Source: an uncultured Eubacteriales bacterium (GTDB lineage Bacteria; Bacillota; Clostridia; Christensenellales; CAG-138). Taken from it: 64,000 bases of DNA. Numbering within the stretch: position 1 is the first letter of the stretch; every line of letters begins with the position of its first letter. Positions 1 through 8,609 of the stretch are shown piece after piece. The stretch covers positions 24,497 to 88,496 of the forward strand of contig UQOG01000001.1 of the NCBI GenBank assembly GCA_900542615.1, written 5' to 3'. The position numbers and the translations under genes are program-made. The notes beneath the pieces are model-generated. The model was not told the DNA's origin and did not search any database. It worked only from the letters and a program-made list of their open reading frames with translations.

Positions 1-7
1 GGAAATC

Positions 8-982
8 ATGCAGGATGTGATCTTAGCCGTTGACATCGGCGGCTCCAAATACATGGTGGGCCTGGTGGACGGCCAGGGGCGGATACTGGACGCGGCCCGC
101 TATCCCTGGGGCAACGTGACCACGGGGGAAGCGGTGCTCGCCCATATCCGGCAGGCCGCCCAGGCCATGCTGGACGCCCACCCCGGCCTTAAGCCTCGGG
201 CCATTGGGGCCACCATCCCCGGCCTGGCGGATCCCCGCACAGGCATGTGGGTGGAGGCCAGCTTTTCCGGGGTGGGGGACGTGGCCGTGGGGCCGGCCTT
301 GCAGGCGGCCTTTGGCGCGCCCGCCTTCATCGACAACGACGGCCAGGCCTGCGCCCTGGCGGAAAAGCTCTATGGGGCCTGCAAGGATGTGAAGGATTTC
401 CTCTATCTCACCGTATCCAACGGCTGCGGGGGGGCCATCTTCATGGGGGACCTGCTCTATTATGGGGCCAGCGGCAACGCGGGGGAGATCGGCCACGTCT
501 GCGTGGAGCCCCAGGGCCGCCCGTGCAACTGCGGGGCCCGGGGCTGCCTGGAAATGCACGCGGCAGGCCCCGCCCTGGTGAAGAATTACCTGGAGGCAGG
601 GGGCCTTCCTAAGCTCCAGGGCCAGGCCCCCAACGCCAAGGCCATCGCGGATCTGGCCCGGGCGGGGGACCCGGCGGCTCGGGAGACCTATCGCCTGGAG
701 GGGGTATACCTGGGCCGGGCCATCGCCGCGGCCTGCAACCTGCTCAACCCCAGCAAGGTGATCATCGGCGGAGGCATCAGCCTGGCCTTCGATCTGTTCG
801 AGGGGTCCCTGTGGGATACCCTGCGGCAATATATCTATTGGAACGCCAACCGGCAGCTGACCATCCAGCCCACCGCCCTGGGCTATAACGGGGGCCTGCT
901 GGGGGCGGCGGCAGTGGCGGTATGCGGGCTGGAAAACCGGCACGGCTGGGGCATGGCGGTCCCCCGCCTATCCGGGGAATAA
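8..982 (+). CDS. ROK-family sugar kinase
   Basis: Likely phosphorylates a hexose or hexosamine with ATP in the cytoplasm. The 324-residue product is full length for the ROK family. The N-terminal phosphate-binding loop reads AVDIGGSK (residues 7-14), a FIDNDGQACALAE segment near residue 108 carries the expected catalytic Asp, and the ROK zinc motif CNCGARGCLE lies near residue 174. A second nucleotide-binding GGG (IIGGGIS) is near residue 255. Substrate cannot be read from the sequence; glucose, allose and N-acetylmannosamine kinases all share these motifs. The upstream context is outside the window, so the gene may be the end of a sugar operon. The next gene starts about 85 bases downstream. 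Confidence 0.9.
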   Translation: MQDVILAVDIGGSKYMVGLVDGQGRILDAARYPWGNVTTGEAVLAHIRQAAQAMLDAHPGLKPRAIGATIPGLADPRTGMWVEASFSGVGDVAVGPALQAAFGAPAFIDNDGQACALAEKLYGACKDVKDFLYLTVSNGCGGAIFMGDLLYYGASGNAGEIGHVCVEPQGRPCNCGARGCLEMHAAGPALVKNYLEAGGLPKLQGQAPNAKAIADLARAGDPAARETYRLEGVYLGRAIAAACNLLNPSKVIIGGGISLAFDLFEGSLWDTLRQYIYWNANRQLTIQPTALGYNGGLLGAAAVAVCGLENRHGWGMAVPRLSGE

Positions 983-1068
983 AAGGCGGCCCGGCTGCGC
1001 AAAAGGGCCCTTGGGACAGGACGGCCCGTTGCCTGGCCGGGATGTAGGAATCTTTTCGTTAAAAACAG

Positions 1069-1557
1069 ATGACCAAGCAAGAGGTGTATCGCTTTTTACA
1101 GGCGAAGGACATATGGCACGAGATCACCGAGCATCCCCCGGTCTACGATATGGCCGGGCTTGCCCGGATCCCCATCCCCTACCCGGAGGCGGACGCCAAG
1201 AACCTGTTTGTCCGGGAGGATAAAAAGCGGGCCTATTATCTGATCACCGTCAAAGGGGATAAGCGGGTGGACCTGAAGGAATTCCGGCGGCGTAACCATA
1301 CCCGGCCCTTGTCCTTTGCCTCCCCGGCGGAGCTGATGGCCCTGTTGGGGCTGCCCCCGGGCTCGGTCACCCCGCTGGGGGTGCTGAACGGCGGGGCGGC
1401 CAACGTCCACGTTTACCTGGACGCCGCCTTTTTGGAGCCCCCGGGCCTGATCGGCGTGCATCCCAACGACAACACGGCCACCGTCTGGCTCAAGGCCGGG
1501 GACCTGATCCGCATCATCCAGGAGCAGGGGAACCCGGTGCATGTGGCGCCCCTGTAA
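1069..1557 (+). CDS. YbaK/ProXp-type aminoacyl-tRNA deacylase domain protein
   Basis: A stand-alone editing domain of 162 residues, the usual size for YbaK/PrdX/ProXp-ala proteins, which hydrolyse mischarged tRNA (for example Ala-tRNAPro) in trans. Visible family features are the KNLFVRED block (about residue 43), the YYLITVKGDKRVDLK strand, and the GVLNGGAANVHVYLD region followed by GVHPNDNTATVWL near the C-terminus. The ATG at 1069 is preceded only by a weak AGGAA. Which tRNA it edits is inference. It stands alone between the ROK kinase and the flavin reductase. Confidence 0.85.
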   Translation: MTKQEVYRFLQAKDIWHEITEHPPVYDMAGLARIPIPYPEADAKNLFVREDKKRAYYLITVKGDKRVDLKEFRRRNHTRPLSFASPAELMALLGLPPGSVTPLGVLNGGAANVHVYLDAAFLEPPGLIGVHPNDNTATVWLKAGDLIRIIQEQGNPVHVAPL

Positions 1558-1792
1558 AATTCCCTGGCGGGATCGTTCCCGGGGAACGGGACAGAATAAA
1601 AGCATCCGGGCAGGACCCCCATAGCAGCGGCCCGCCCAAGCGATCCGCAGGGCAGGCCCCGCCGTGAAGGGGCAGCCCCTTCCAAGCCTGGCCGGGACAG
1701 CGGCAGGGCGCGATGGGCGGCCGCTTATGGGCCGCACCGTTCCGGGGGGCGATGAACGGATCCGATCCATTTGACAAAAGGAGGTAATTTCC

Positions 1793-2353
1793 ATGCGTAA
1801 AAACTTCGGGCCCAAGGCCTGGACCTATCCGCAACCGGTATTCATTGTAGCCGCCTATGGGGCGGATGGAACCCCCAACGCCATGAACGCGGCTTGGGGC
1901 GGCATCAGCGAGGAAGCCCAACTATCCATGTGCATCAGCGCGGGGCACAAGACCACCGCCAACATCCTGGCCCGCAAGGCCTTTACCGTGAGCATGGCTA
2001 CCGCAGAACAGGTGACAGCCTGCGACTATGTGGGGGTGGAATCCGGCAACCAGGCGGCCAACAAGCTGGAGAAGGCGGGCTGGCACACCACCCGGTCGGA
2101 ATTTGTGGACGCGCCCCTGATCCAGGAGCTGCCCATGGCGGTGGAATGCCGGCTGGTAAGCTACGACCCGGAAACCTGCCGGATGGTGGGGGAGATCGTC
2201 AACGTAAGCGCAGACGAATCCGTGCTGGGGGCAGACGACATGATCGATCCGGAAAAATTGCAACCCATCGTCTTTGACCCCATCCACAGCGCCTATCGGA
2301 AGCTGGGGGAAAAGGTGGGCAACGCTTTCCGGGACGGGGCCCAGTTGAAATAG
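1793..2353 (+). CDS. Flavin reductase family protein (flavoredoxin-like)
   Basis: An FMN-binding split-barrel protein of 186 residues, close to the family norm. Recognisable parts are the N-terminal MRKNFGPK, the AMNAAWGG segment near residue 28, the NILARKAFTVSMAT block that contacts flavin in this family, and the GEIVNVSADESVL strand near residue 140. It probably reduces or carries FMN using a nicotinamide or ferredoxin donor. The start has a strong AAAGGAGGT at 1779-1787. A clear paralogue with the same N-terminal motif and the same C-terminal VGNAFRDGA lies on the minus strand at 11984-12541 inside the foreign island. Confidence 0.9.
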   Translation: MRKNFGPKAWTYPQPVFIVAAYGADGTPNAMNAAWGGISEEAQLSMCISAGHKTTANILARKAFTVSMATAEQVTACDYVGVESGNQAANKLEKAGWHTTRSEFVDAPLIQELPMAVECRLVSYDPETCRMVGEIVNVSADESVLGADDMIDPEKLQPIVFDPIHSAYRKLGEKVGNAFRDGAQLK

Positions 2354-2488
2354 GACAGTCGCGCCTGGAAAACGCGGGCAGGGAGCAGCCGCTTTTTGCC
2401 ATCCCCGGGGCCTAGCGGGCCGGGCGCGCCGGGCACAGGGGTTCGCGTAGCGTATCCATTGCAAACCGCGCCTCCTAGAGGGCTACAG

Positions 2489-2526
2489 GGAAAAGCCGGG
2501 CAAGCGCCTTTGACGCCTGCCCGGCT
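2489..2526 (-). terminator. Intrinsic terminator for the minus-strand DUF7000 gene
   Basis: Read on the minus strand, AGCCGGGCA pairs with TGCCCGGCT (2494-2502 with 2518-2526) and is followed by TTTTCCC. It sits just downstream of the DUF7000 stop codon. Confidence 0.7.
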
Positions 2527-2532
2527 TCATCT

Positions 2533-3009
2533 TTACAAATAGGCCTCCAGGATGGCGTTCAGCTGCTGCAGCTTGTCCAGCAAGGCGGTCAGGACGGCCG
2601 AACCATCGGAGAGTTCCGCCTCCACCGGCGCATAAAGGATGTAGTCGGTGCGCGCCGGCGTCTGCGAAGCCATAAAAGGCGGCGCGCCTTCGCCCAGCTT
2701 TTCGGCCCAAGCGCATTGGGCCTTGCGGTTCACCCCGGAAAGCCATACCTCCAGCTGGAAGTCCCGGTGGACAAAGGCGACCACGATCTTTAGCCCCGCC
2801 TCCCGCAGCCGGGGGCTGGTAAACTGGAAATAGGCATAATCCATGGCGTTTTCCGCGATACCCCCTTGGAAGGCGTAATCCGGCAACCGCTTTTCCAGCT
2901 GTACCCGCAAATAGCGAAACAACCGAACAAATTCCTGATAGGCCTTTTGCAGGTTCGTGCGCTGCAAAAGGGCCTTGTAGGATGCTAAAAGCTCCCGGTC
3001 AAAGGTCAT
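2533..3009 (-). CDS. DUF7000 family protein
   Basis: A 158-residue soluble protein starting MTFDRELLASYKALL. It has a helical N-terminal half (RTNLQKAYQEFVRLFRYL) and a strand-rich centre (LKIVVAFVHRDFQLEVWLSG). It matches the DUF7000 family as I recognise it; biochemical function is unknown. The start at 3009 was chosen because it overlaps the stop of the upstream gene by 4 bases (ATGA), the sign of translational coupling; a longer frame exists but lies wholly inside the upstream gene. It was probably co-transcribed with the PNPOx-family gene that is now broken, so it may have lost its promoter. Confidence 0.75.
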   Translation of the reverse strand: MTFDRELLASYKALLQRTNLQKAYQEFVRLFRYLRVQLEKRLPDYAFQGGIAENAMDYAYFQFTSPRLREAGLKIVVAFVHRDFQLEVWLSGVNRKAQCAWAEKLGEGAPPFMASQTPARTDYILYAPVEAELSDGSAVLTALLDKLQQLNAILEAYL

Positions 3010-3362
3010 GGCTGCTCGCCCTCCCCTGCAAGAAGTAGCGTTTGCCGGGGCCCGCAGCCCAACGCCTTGCAATCCGAAAACAGGCATTCCATGCTGACCG
3101 GACGCACCCGGATCAGATGCATGGGCGTTTCCCGCCCTTTAAGAAAGTCCAAGGAAATGCCTTTATAGGCGGCGTGGGCCAGATAATCCGGAGAAAATGG
3201 CTCCACTACCTGGGCCGTGCCCATGATTTGCATTCCGTGCAGGTTCTGAAAGCCCGTATAGCCGTCGAAGATGGCCAAACAAACGTTTGGATTTTCCGAT
3301 AGGCCAATGAATTTTTTGCCGCCCTCGGAAAACATCCAGAAAAAGGAGCCTTCGTGCAGATG
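3006..3362 (-). pseudogene. PNPOx-family (FMN split-barrel) protein, 5' end lost
   Basis: The C-terminal part of a pyridoxamine 5'-phosphate oxidase-like protein. The frame reads from about 3362 through FFWMFSEGGKKFIGL, ENPNVCLAIFDGYTGF, LHGMQIMGTAQVVE and PMHLIRVRPVSMECLFSD to a stop at 3006. There is no start codon or ribosome-binding site in the right place; an internal ATG at 3335 lies within a core strand. The missing N-terminal strand(s) were replaced by an ISL3-type transposase remnant that begins within about 15 bases. Family members bind FMN or F420. The broken end marks the left junction of the low-GC island. Confidence 0.75.
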
Positions 3363-3374
3363 TGTGAAAGCAGA

Positions 3375-3735
3375 TTAGCGTCCTGGTAAGCTTGGATGGA
3401 CAGAGGAACACGACAGCATGATCATAGCAATCATGTTGTCCATGTTCCTGAAACCATAGGCTCTACGGATAATCAGCTTAATCTTGTTGTTGGTAGCCTC
3501 GATACGAGCGTTAGAAAGCCCATGGGTCGCCGCCGCAACGATAGCCTTGAAGTGCCGCTTAATCTTGAGACGGAGTTCACGGAAGGCAGGGATTCTGCAC
3601 CGTTGCGCCCATCCCATCCACTTGGTCAAGGCCTCTGAGATTTCATCCGAACCCGCCTTGAGGGCCAGCCTCAGACCTTCCTTCAGCAGGTAGGCACGAT
3701 AGAGCCGGGGGTTGGCTTTCGTCCCGACTGCACAT
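3375..3735 (-). pseudogene. ISL3-family transposase, C-terminal fragment
   Basis: About 120 residues of the C-terminal part of an ISL3 (DDE_Tnp_ISL3) transposase: RLYRAYLLKEGLR, WMGWAQRCRIPAF, THGLSNARIEATNNKIK and AYGFRNMDNMIAMIMLS, ending HPSLPGR. These are the conserved C-terminal blocks of the family. The frame stays open up to 3905, but residues before about 3735 have no family resemblance and overlap a promoter, so the N-terminal two thirds, including the first catalytic Asp residues, are gone. The fragment cannot transpose. It abuts the truncated PNPOx gene. Confidence 0.85.
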
Positions 3736-3738
3736 TTC

Positions 3739-3768
3739 TTGACATTTCCACCATTACTATGGTAAAAT
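3739..3768 (+). promoter_or_regulatory. Sigma-70 type promoter for the YgjV-like gene
   Basis: TTGACA at 3739-3744, an 18-base spacer, and TAAAAT at 3763-3768. It lies about 100 bases upstream of the ATG at 3869, just beyond the transposase remnant. Confidence 0.6.
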
Positions 3769-3868
3769 ATAATTCCAAAATTTGTGTGGATTTTTCTGGA
3801 ACATCGCATCCATTTTTCGCCACGCGCCCTTGCTGGGTGTGTGGCTTTTTTCATGGGAGGACAGACGA

Positions 3869-4372
3869 ATGAATGTGCTTTATCAGCTGATCGGCTTTGG
3901 TGCAATAATTACTATGGGACTCAGCTACTGGCAGAAGGACAAGCGCATGATCTTGCTGTGGCAGGTAGTTGCCAATTTGATTTTTGCCATCCATTATGCA
4001 CTACTTCACGCCCAGTCTGGTGCAGTATGTAGCTTTTTTCAAATTATTGTGTTGATACTTTTCCTATTACAGGAGCGGTTTCGTTGGAACAAGGTCGCCA
4101 CGGCGATGCCTATCGCAGCGGTGTTCCTGCTGATTGCTGTGTTAACCTACGAAACGCCAGTGACGCTGCTACCTATTTTGGCATCGTTGGTGGCCCTGCT
4201 GCCCTTCTTCCAGTCCAACAAGCGGGTGATACAGGGCGCGGGCATTGTCAGCGGCCTTTCGTGGCTGGTGTATGTCATTGTAGTGCGTTCCTATTCCGGC
4301 ATGGTGACGGAGTCCGTGCTGACGGTGATCACGGCGGCGTCCCTGCTGAAAAAGGAACCGAAAAAAAGCTAA
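3869..4372 (+). CDS. YgjV-like integral membrane protein
   Basis: A 167-residue membrane protein with about five or six hydrophobic segments (for example LIGFGAIITMGLSYW, LWQVVANLIFAIHYALL, FFQIIVLILFLLQ, and LSWLVYVIVVRSY) and the short hydrophilic turn WQKDKRMI typical of the YgjV/Imp-YgjV family. Role unknown; no substrate has been settled for this family. The start at 3869 follows GGGAGGA by 7 bases; the frame is open further upstream to 3782 but without a ribosome-binding site. A strong promoter precedes it and a hairpin follows. It stands alone, with lower GC than the host genes. Confidence 0.75.
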   Translation: MNVLYQLIGFGAIITMGLSYWQKDKRMILLWQVVANLIFAIHYALLHAQSGAVCSFFQIIVLILFLLQERFRWNKVATAMPIAAVFLLIAVLTYETPVTLLPILASLVALLPFFQSNKRVIQGAGIVSGLSWLVYVIVVRSYSGMVTESVLTVITAASLLKKEPKKS

Positions 4373-4375
4373 ACG

Positions 4376-4412
4376 GACAGCCACCCCCAGTGCTTTGCCG
4401 AGGGTGGCTGTC
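4376..4412 (+). terminator. Hairpin after the YgjV-like gene
   Basis: GACAGCCACCC (4376-4386) pairs perfectly with GGGTGGCTGTC (4402-4412). There is no T-run on the plus side, but the minus strand reads into a run of seven T, so it could stop transcripts arriving from the right. Confidence 0.55.
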
Positions 4413-4594
4413 GGAGGAGAGTGCCGTTTCAAGCGTAGTGCTTCAGACCCTGCGCCATAGACGCAGCCGTGCAGCGGCGGGGGGAATGAAGGCGTGTTAA
4501 CAAACCGGGCGGAATTGGCGGCTTTGCTTGGTGGCCTTTTGTGGCGGGAGCCGGTATAATGATGGGCAAACCAACAGATCAGGAGGGATGGGGA

Positions 4595-4723
4595 ATGGGT
4601 TTGGGAAGCGGATTGTTCCACGCCCGGAAAAAGAGCGGGCTTTCCCAGGAGAACGTGGCGGAAAAGCTGGGTGTCAGCCGGCAGACCATCTCCAAATGGG
4701 AAACCGGGGGTTCCCAAACTTAA
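4595..4723 (+). pseudogene. XRE-type helix-turn-helix regulator fragment
   Basis: Forty-two residues starting MGLGSGLFHARKKSGLSQEN and containing the complete recognition region EKLGVSRQTISKWE of a Cro/CI-type HTH, then an early stop at 4721-4723. Intact relatives continue for at least 20 more residues of the DNA-binding domain plus a C-terminal domain, so this is a truncated remnant. A good AGGAGGG stands 7 bases upstream of the ATG, so the short peptide could still be translated. Confidence 0.65.
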
Positions 4724-4788
4724 AGATACCACACTAAAACCCACGCTTACATTACTTCCAAACAATATAATTTTGGAGGTAAAACCCT

Positions 4789-5034
4789 ATGAAACGCCTT
4801 GTATCTTGCGAATATAACTTCGATAACTGCTGTGTGGAACTGAAATTCACCGATGGCAGCATAATTGCGATTGATACTATCGCCGTTGAGAACGAAGTAG
4901 CCGACAATATGTATCAGCGGTCGGAGTTGGATTGGCTGATTTACAACAAACCACTTGAATATGCACAGTTGATATTCAGCGGCGAATTGGAAATGTACAT
5001 CAAAGACAATTCAGAACATAGATTGATAGATTAA
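4789..5034 (+). CDS. DUF6061 family small protein
   Basis: An 81-residue acidic protein with the family pattern CEYNFDNCCVELKFTDGS, then VENEVADNMYQRSELDWLIY. I recognise this as DUF6061, a small protein common on mobile regions of Clostridia; function unknown. A GGAGGT at 4776-4781 precedes the ATG, and a TATAAT-like sequence lies near 4766. It follows the XRE remnant and is closed by a strong terminator. Confidence 0.8.
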   Translation: MKRLVSCEYNFDNCCVELKFTDGSIIAIDTIAVENEVADNMYQRSELDWLIYNKPLEYAQLIFSGELEMYIKDNSEHRLID

Positions 5035-5040
5035 CGTAAT

Positions 5041-5080
5041 GCCGCCCACCGGTCATCAGACCGATGGGCGGCACTTTTTC
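5041..5080. terminator. Bidirectional terminator between DUF6061 and the minus-strand operon
   Basis: GCCGCCCA (5041-5048) pairs with TGGGCGGC (5065-5072), followed by CACTTTTTC on the plus strand. It lies just downstream of both convergent transcription units. Confidence 0.8.
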
Positions 5081-5096
5081 TTTCTAATGCTCAATA

Positions 5097-7001
5097 TTAT
5101 TGCATTTGTTCTTCCCAAAAATTCACAGCAAGATCAAGCCACCCATCGGCAACCGTTCCTGTACCGAGACCAAAGCCGTGTCCGAGTCCGTCGTAGGCAT
5201 GAAATTCAGTGGAAATACCGAGCGCAGCCATTGTGTCAATCCTCCGTTGCATGGTCTGCCAATTTGCAATACCATCGCTCTTGCCGACACAAACAAAGGT
5301 TGGGGGATCTTCCTCGCTGTATTCGCTGTGTCCGGTATACTGCATAATCACCGCTCCGGGTTTCGGAAGATCATCGCCGCCAAAGCCTGCAGGTCCGTAT
5401 GTACCGAGATACGCCGCCATTCGTGCACCTGCCGAACCGCCCCAGACAGAATAGCAGTCAGTGCTGACGCCGAGTTTATCTGCATTCTCAAAAATAAAGC
5501 TGATGGCTCTTGCCAAGTCCTCACAGGCGGTTTGCGCTCCGGGACGGTAGATCAAAGCAAATGCGTTGTACCCCTTCTTTGAAAGCTCCAGTGCGTGTGG
5601 AAAGCTATCGTGCATCGCACCAACGTAGGCAAAACCGCCGCCTGCATTACATACGGCAAAGGGCGCATCTTTGTCCCCCTTGAAGAAGAACAAGCCCGTA
5701 TCCGCTTTGTCTGGATCGGCGGATTTTTCTGCATCGGTGTAGATGTCATAGAAGATCGCATTTCCGTTTTGCGCTTGACTTTTCATATAATTGACGATCT
5801 CCACAGTCTTATTTACGTCGATATTCGAGTACCATGTAAGGCGAAGGTCAGTAAGGGTTTCACCGCTGTAATAGCCCTCGTCCACGGGAAAGATCAATCT
5901 TCCGTAGTCACCGAATACGGGATCGTTCACTACATCGGAAATTTTAGAGTCAGAAGTATAAGGATTGCTTGTATTCGGTGCATCGTTACCTTTGCTCCAA
6001 ATGGAAAGAAGTCCGTTATAGGTATATTCCGCAGCGGCGATACCGCTGTGTGAATAGCCTTCTTTTACATAAAAGACGATATTCTCACCCTCCACAAAGT
6101 TTCCGCTTGGCTGAGCGAGCATTCCTTCGATCTGATTTGTAAAATTGTGATACTCAAAGTCATCGGTTCCCGTACAGGCAAAGATGAAGAAATCCTCGGG
6201 GCTGTGACCCGATGCCGTGACCGCCGCATCCACGTCATCTCCCTGATAATCCATCGCTCCGCTTGAAGGGATAAAACAGCGGAACTGATCAAGGCAGTTA
6301 ACGAAGGTGTACCACGTCGTGACTGAGCCCATGGAGAAGCCGCCGAAGGCTCTGTGATCACGGTCGGGGATGGTAGCGTAGGTGCTGTCCACGGCAGGAA
6401 TGAGGTCGTTTACAAGCTCGTTGTGATAATTGACGGTCAGCGTATAGAACGCGAGGGTGTAGTTTGCGCTGTCGTCTGGATTTTCGTTGTTGTAGGTGGG
6501 GCAGACCACGATTATCGGTTCGATCTCGCCGTTCTGAATGGCATGATCGATCACGTTTTTGAATCCCGACGGACGTTCGGGTGTGCCCATCTGCGTAGTC
6601 TCATTGCCCCAACCGCCATGCATATAGTAGAAGGTGTTGTATTCCTTGCTTTCATCGTAGCCGTACGGCAGATAAACGATGGCACGCTTGGTCAGTTTGG
6701 TAGTTTTTTGCTCGTAGGTTTTGGATTCCCAAGTGTCATAGATCAACTCAACCAGTGTTCCTTGCTCGTCAGCGGCAGAAAAATACTCACTCGGGATTTC
6801 CATTAGCGCATCCGGAATGACAGGTTCGATTGCGTCCCCATCATTTGGCAGAGCCGGAGTATCTGTATCCGATATGCTTGGCGTACTTGATGTTGATGGA
6901 TTCGTGCTGTCTCCGGTTGACGTATCTTCTGCCACACAGGAGGAAAACAGCATACAAAACATTACTGCTGTCAGCAGAACAGCAAATATACGCCTTATCA
7001 T
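5097..7001 (-). CDS. Lipoprotein with two alpha/beta-hydrolase (esterase) domains
   Basis: A 634-residue exported lipoprotein. The signal peptide MIRRIFAVLLTAVMFCMLF ends in the lipobox FSSC (Cys about 22), followed by a Ser/Thr/Asp-rich linker. Domain 1 (about 75-325) resembles feruloyl/acetylxylan-type esterases: YLPYGYDESKEY, FYYMHGGWGNE, and the nucleophile elbow GFSMGS. Domain 2 (about 400-634) is a second hydrolase: CNAGGGFAYVG as oxyanion region, GGSAGA as nucleophile elbow, and a Asp/His end (KSDGIANW, GLGHGFGLGTG). Substrates are unknown; acetyl or feruloyl esters of plant polysaccharide are plausible. Last gene of the MerR-linked operon; its start overlaps the previous stop by 4 bases. 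Confidence 0.85.
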   Translation of the reverse strand: MIRRIFAVLLTAVMFCMLFSSCVAEDTSTGDSTNPSTSSTPSISDTDTPALPNDGDAIEPVIPDALMEIPSEYFSAADEQGTLVELIYDTWESKTYEQKTTKLTKRAIVYLPYGYDESKEYNTFYYMHGGWGNETTQMGTPERPSGFKNVIDHAIQNGEIEPIIVVCPTYNNENPDDSANYTLAFYTLTVNYHNELVNDLIPAVDSTYATIPDRDHRAFGGFSMGSVTTWYTFVNCLDQFRCFIPSSGAMDYQGDDVDAAVTASGHSPEDFFIFACTGTDDFEYHNFTNQIEGMLAQPSGNFVEGENIVFYVKEGYSHSGIAAAEYTYNGLLSIWSKGNDAPNTSNPYTSDSKISDVVNDPVFGDYGRLIFPVDEGYYSGETLTDLRLTWYSNIDVNKTVEIVNYMKSQAQNGNAIFYDIYTDAEKSADPDKADTGLFFFKGDKDAPFAVCNAGGGFAYVGAMHDSFPHALELSKKGYNAFALIYRPGAQTACEDLARAISFIFENADKLGVSTDCYSVWGGSAGARMAAYLGTYGPAGFGGDDLPKPGAVIMQYTGHSEYSEEDPPTFVCVGKSDGIANWQTMQRRIDTMAALGISTEFHAYDGLGHGFGLGTGTVADGWLDLAVNFWEEQMQ

Positions 7002-7687
7002 TTCGTCAGCCCCAGACCCTCAAGCCATTCCTTTACTGCTTCTTCAGAGCCTTCGACACGATCTCCCCACAGAGAAAGGGCATCATCGCTTCTGACGGTA
7101 GAGTTGGGGCAAAGTTTTTCAATGGTATCAAGACTGGATGCGCCGCCGGTGCTGCCGTTGTGTGTAAAATACGGAATAATCGTCTTGCCCGAAAGATCAT
7201 ATGCTTCAAGAAACGTCCATACGGGCATGGGCAGATCATACCACCAGATCGGAAAGCCGAGGAGAATGGTGTCATACTGTGCGATCACATCCGCTTCGGG
7301 CAGATCGGTAAGCTCGGGACGAATACCGTCATTCAGCTCGTCCTGCGCGCGCTCAAAGAGGTTTTCCCATTCGTAAGGGTCGGCAGGAGTAAGACGGAGT
7401 GTATCGGCTTCAAACTCTGCTGTAATCATTTCGGTGAGCTTATGTGTGTTGCCGGAGTTGGAGAAATAGACGATCAAAACCTCTCCATTTCCATCTTCGC
7501 CCGCAGAGGGCGTGGAAGTATCTGCTGGATTTTCGGAATTGTCCGGTTGCTGTTCATTGTTGGTTGTGCTGTTGTTTTGTGTCGCACTGCCCTCCGTATT
7601 GCTGCTGTTGTCGGAACAACCGACACAGACGAGCAGAAGAAAACAGGCGAGCATAATAGTGAAAATTCTTTTTATCATTGATCTCAT
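6998..7687 (-). CDS. Flavodoxin-domain lipoprotein
   Basis: A 229-residue protein with a signal peptide and lipobox VCVGC (Cys about 24), a Asn/Ser/Thr-rich linker to about residue 65, then a flavodoxin-like domain: VLIVYFSNSGNTHKLTEMI is the FMN phosphate loop, LGFPIWWYDLPMPVWTFLE a flavin-stacking region, and YFTHNGSTGG a third flavin loop. The domain would therefore lie outside the membrane, unusual for a flavodoxin. It presumably carries electrons or FMN at the cell surface. The neighbouring permease stop is 13 bases upstream; the start overlaps nothing, and ATG alternatives exist at 7687 and 7678. Its stop overlaps the next start (ATGA). Confidence 0.85.
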   Translation of the reverse strand: MRSMIKRIFTIMLACFLLLVCVGCSDNSSNTEGSATQNNSTTNNEQQPDNSENPADTSTPSAGEDGNGEVLIVYFSNSGNTHKLTEMITAEFEADTLRLTPADPYEWENLFERAQDELNDGIRPELTDLPEADVIAQYDTILLGFPIWWYDLPMPVWTFLEAYDLSGKTIIPYFTHNGSTGGASSLDTIEKLCPNSTVRSDDALSLWGDRVEGSEEAVKEWLEGLGLTK

Positions 7688-7700
7688 TGACTCCTTATGA

Positions 7701-8609
7701 TCAGAATATGTTTACAACCCATCCGCACACAAGCGAGAATACGATGACAAACGCAATATACAGAAAGAATCGTTTTGCGCCGAGAACGATTTTCAGCGCA
7801 CCTAAATTTGTAATTTTGGTGGACGGACCGGTAATCATAAAGGAAGTCGCCGCACCGACGCTCATCCCGTCCCAGAGCCATTGCTGAAGAAGCGGAATCG
7901 TACCGCCGCCGCAGACGTACAGTGGAACACCGATGGTTGCCGCCATCAGTACGCCAAAGCCCTCGTTTTCTCCGAACAGGCTGGCAAAGGCATCGGCGGG
8001 AACATACCGCTGAAACAGTGCGGACAACAGAATACCCAGCAGGAAGTACAGTCCCGTTGCCTTGATGTTGCGCCAGAGATTTTTCAGAAACCGCAGAAGC
8101 AGATTCGGATCGGTATCTTTGTTTTTCGGTGCAGAAAATCCGCTGAAATTGAAAAAGTCCTTGCCGCGATAGAAAAAGTGAACACAAAGTCCGGCGGCAA
8201 TTCCACACAGAAAACAGGTAATGACTCTAATCAGCACAAGTTCCGTACCAAGCGCGGTGCTGTACATAATAAGCTGCGGATTGAGCAGGATGGACGCCAT
8301 CATAAACGAGGCAAGCCAGTCCTGCCGCATCCCTTTTTCGGAAAACGATGCGGCAAGCGGAATCGTGCCGTACATACACAGCGGTGATAAAATTCCGAGG
8401 ATGCAGGCGGGGACGATGCCGAACAGTCCCCACCGTTTGTCCTTCATTCCGGCGAACAGATTATGGATGCGTTCCTTCGCAAAGACCGAAATCAGCGACC
8501 CGAGCACCATGCCCAGCACCCAGTACGAGAAAATCTGCCGCAGTTGGAGGTCAAAATAGTACCACAGGTAGATGAACTCCCGCTGCAGAATTTCAAAAAG
8601 ATTACTCAT
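7701..8609 (-). CDS. Permease of the PF03773 (ArsP/YraQ-like) family
   Basis: A 302-residue polytopic membrane protein with about eight hydrophobic segments, for example VLGMVLGSLISVF, GIVPACILGILSPLCMYGTIPLAA, and VYCGGG-type motif VPLYVCGGGTIPLL in the second half. The repeated SPLCMYGTIP and YVCGGGTIP elements, with a Cys in each half, are typical of the predicted permease family that includes ArsP (organoarsenical efflux). The substrate here is unknown; with flavodoxin-like and reductase neighbours, export of a redox-active or metal(loid) compound is possible. It overlaps the upstream DUF362 gene by 8 bases. Confidence 0.8.
   Translation of the reverse strand: MSNLFEILQREFIYLWYYFDLQLRQIFSYWVLGMVLGSLISVFAKERIHNLFAGMKDKRWGLFGIVPACILGILSPLCMYGTIPLAASFSEKGMRQDWLASFMMASILLNPQLIMYSTALGTELVLIRVITCFLCGIAAGLCVHFFYRGKDFFNFSGFSAPKNKDTDPNLLLRFLKNLWRNIKATGLYFLLGILLSALFQRYVPADAFASLFGENEGFGVLMAATIGVPLYVCGGGTIPLLQQWLWDGMSVGAATSFMITGPSTKITNLGALKIVLGAKRFFLYIAFVIVFSLVCGWVVNIF

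Noticed and set aside
23..943. Long minus-strand frame opposite the ROK kinase
   Set aside because: Gly/Pro/Arg-rich shadow of a high-GC gene, with no start signal or family motif.
1096..1815. Minus-strand frame of 239 codons opposite the YbaK-like gene
   Set aside because: Shadow of the plus-strand gene and flank; no domain seen.
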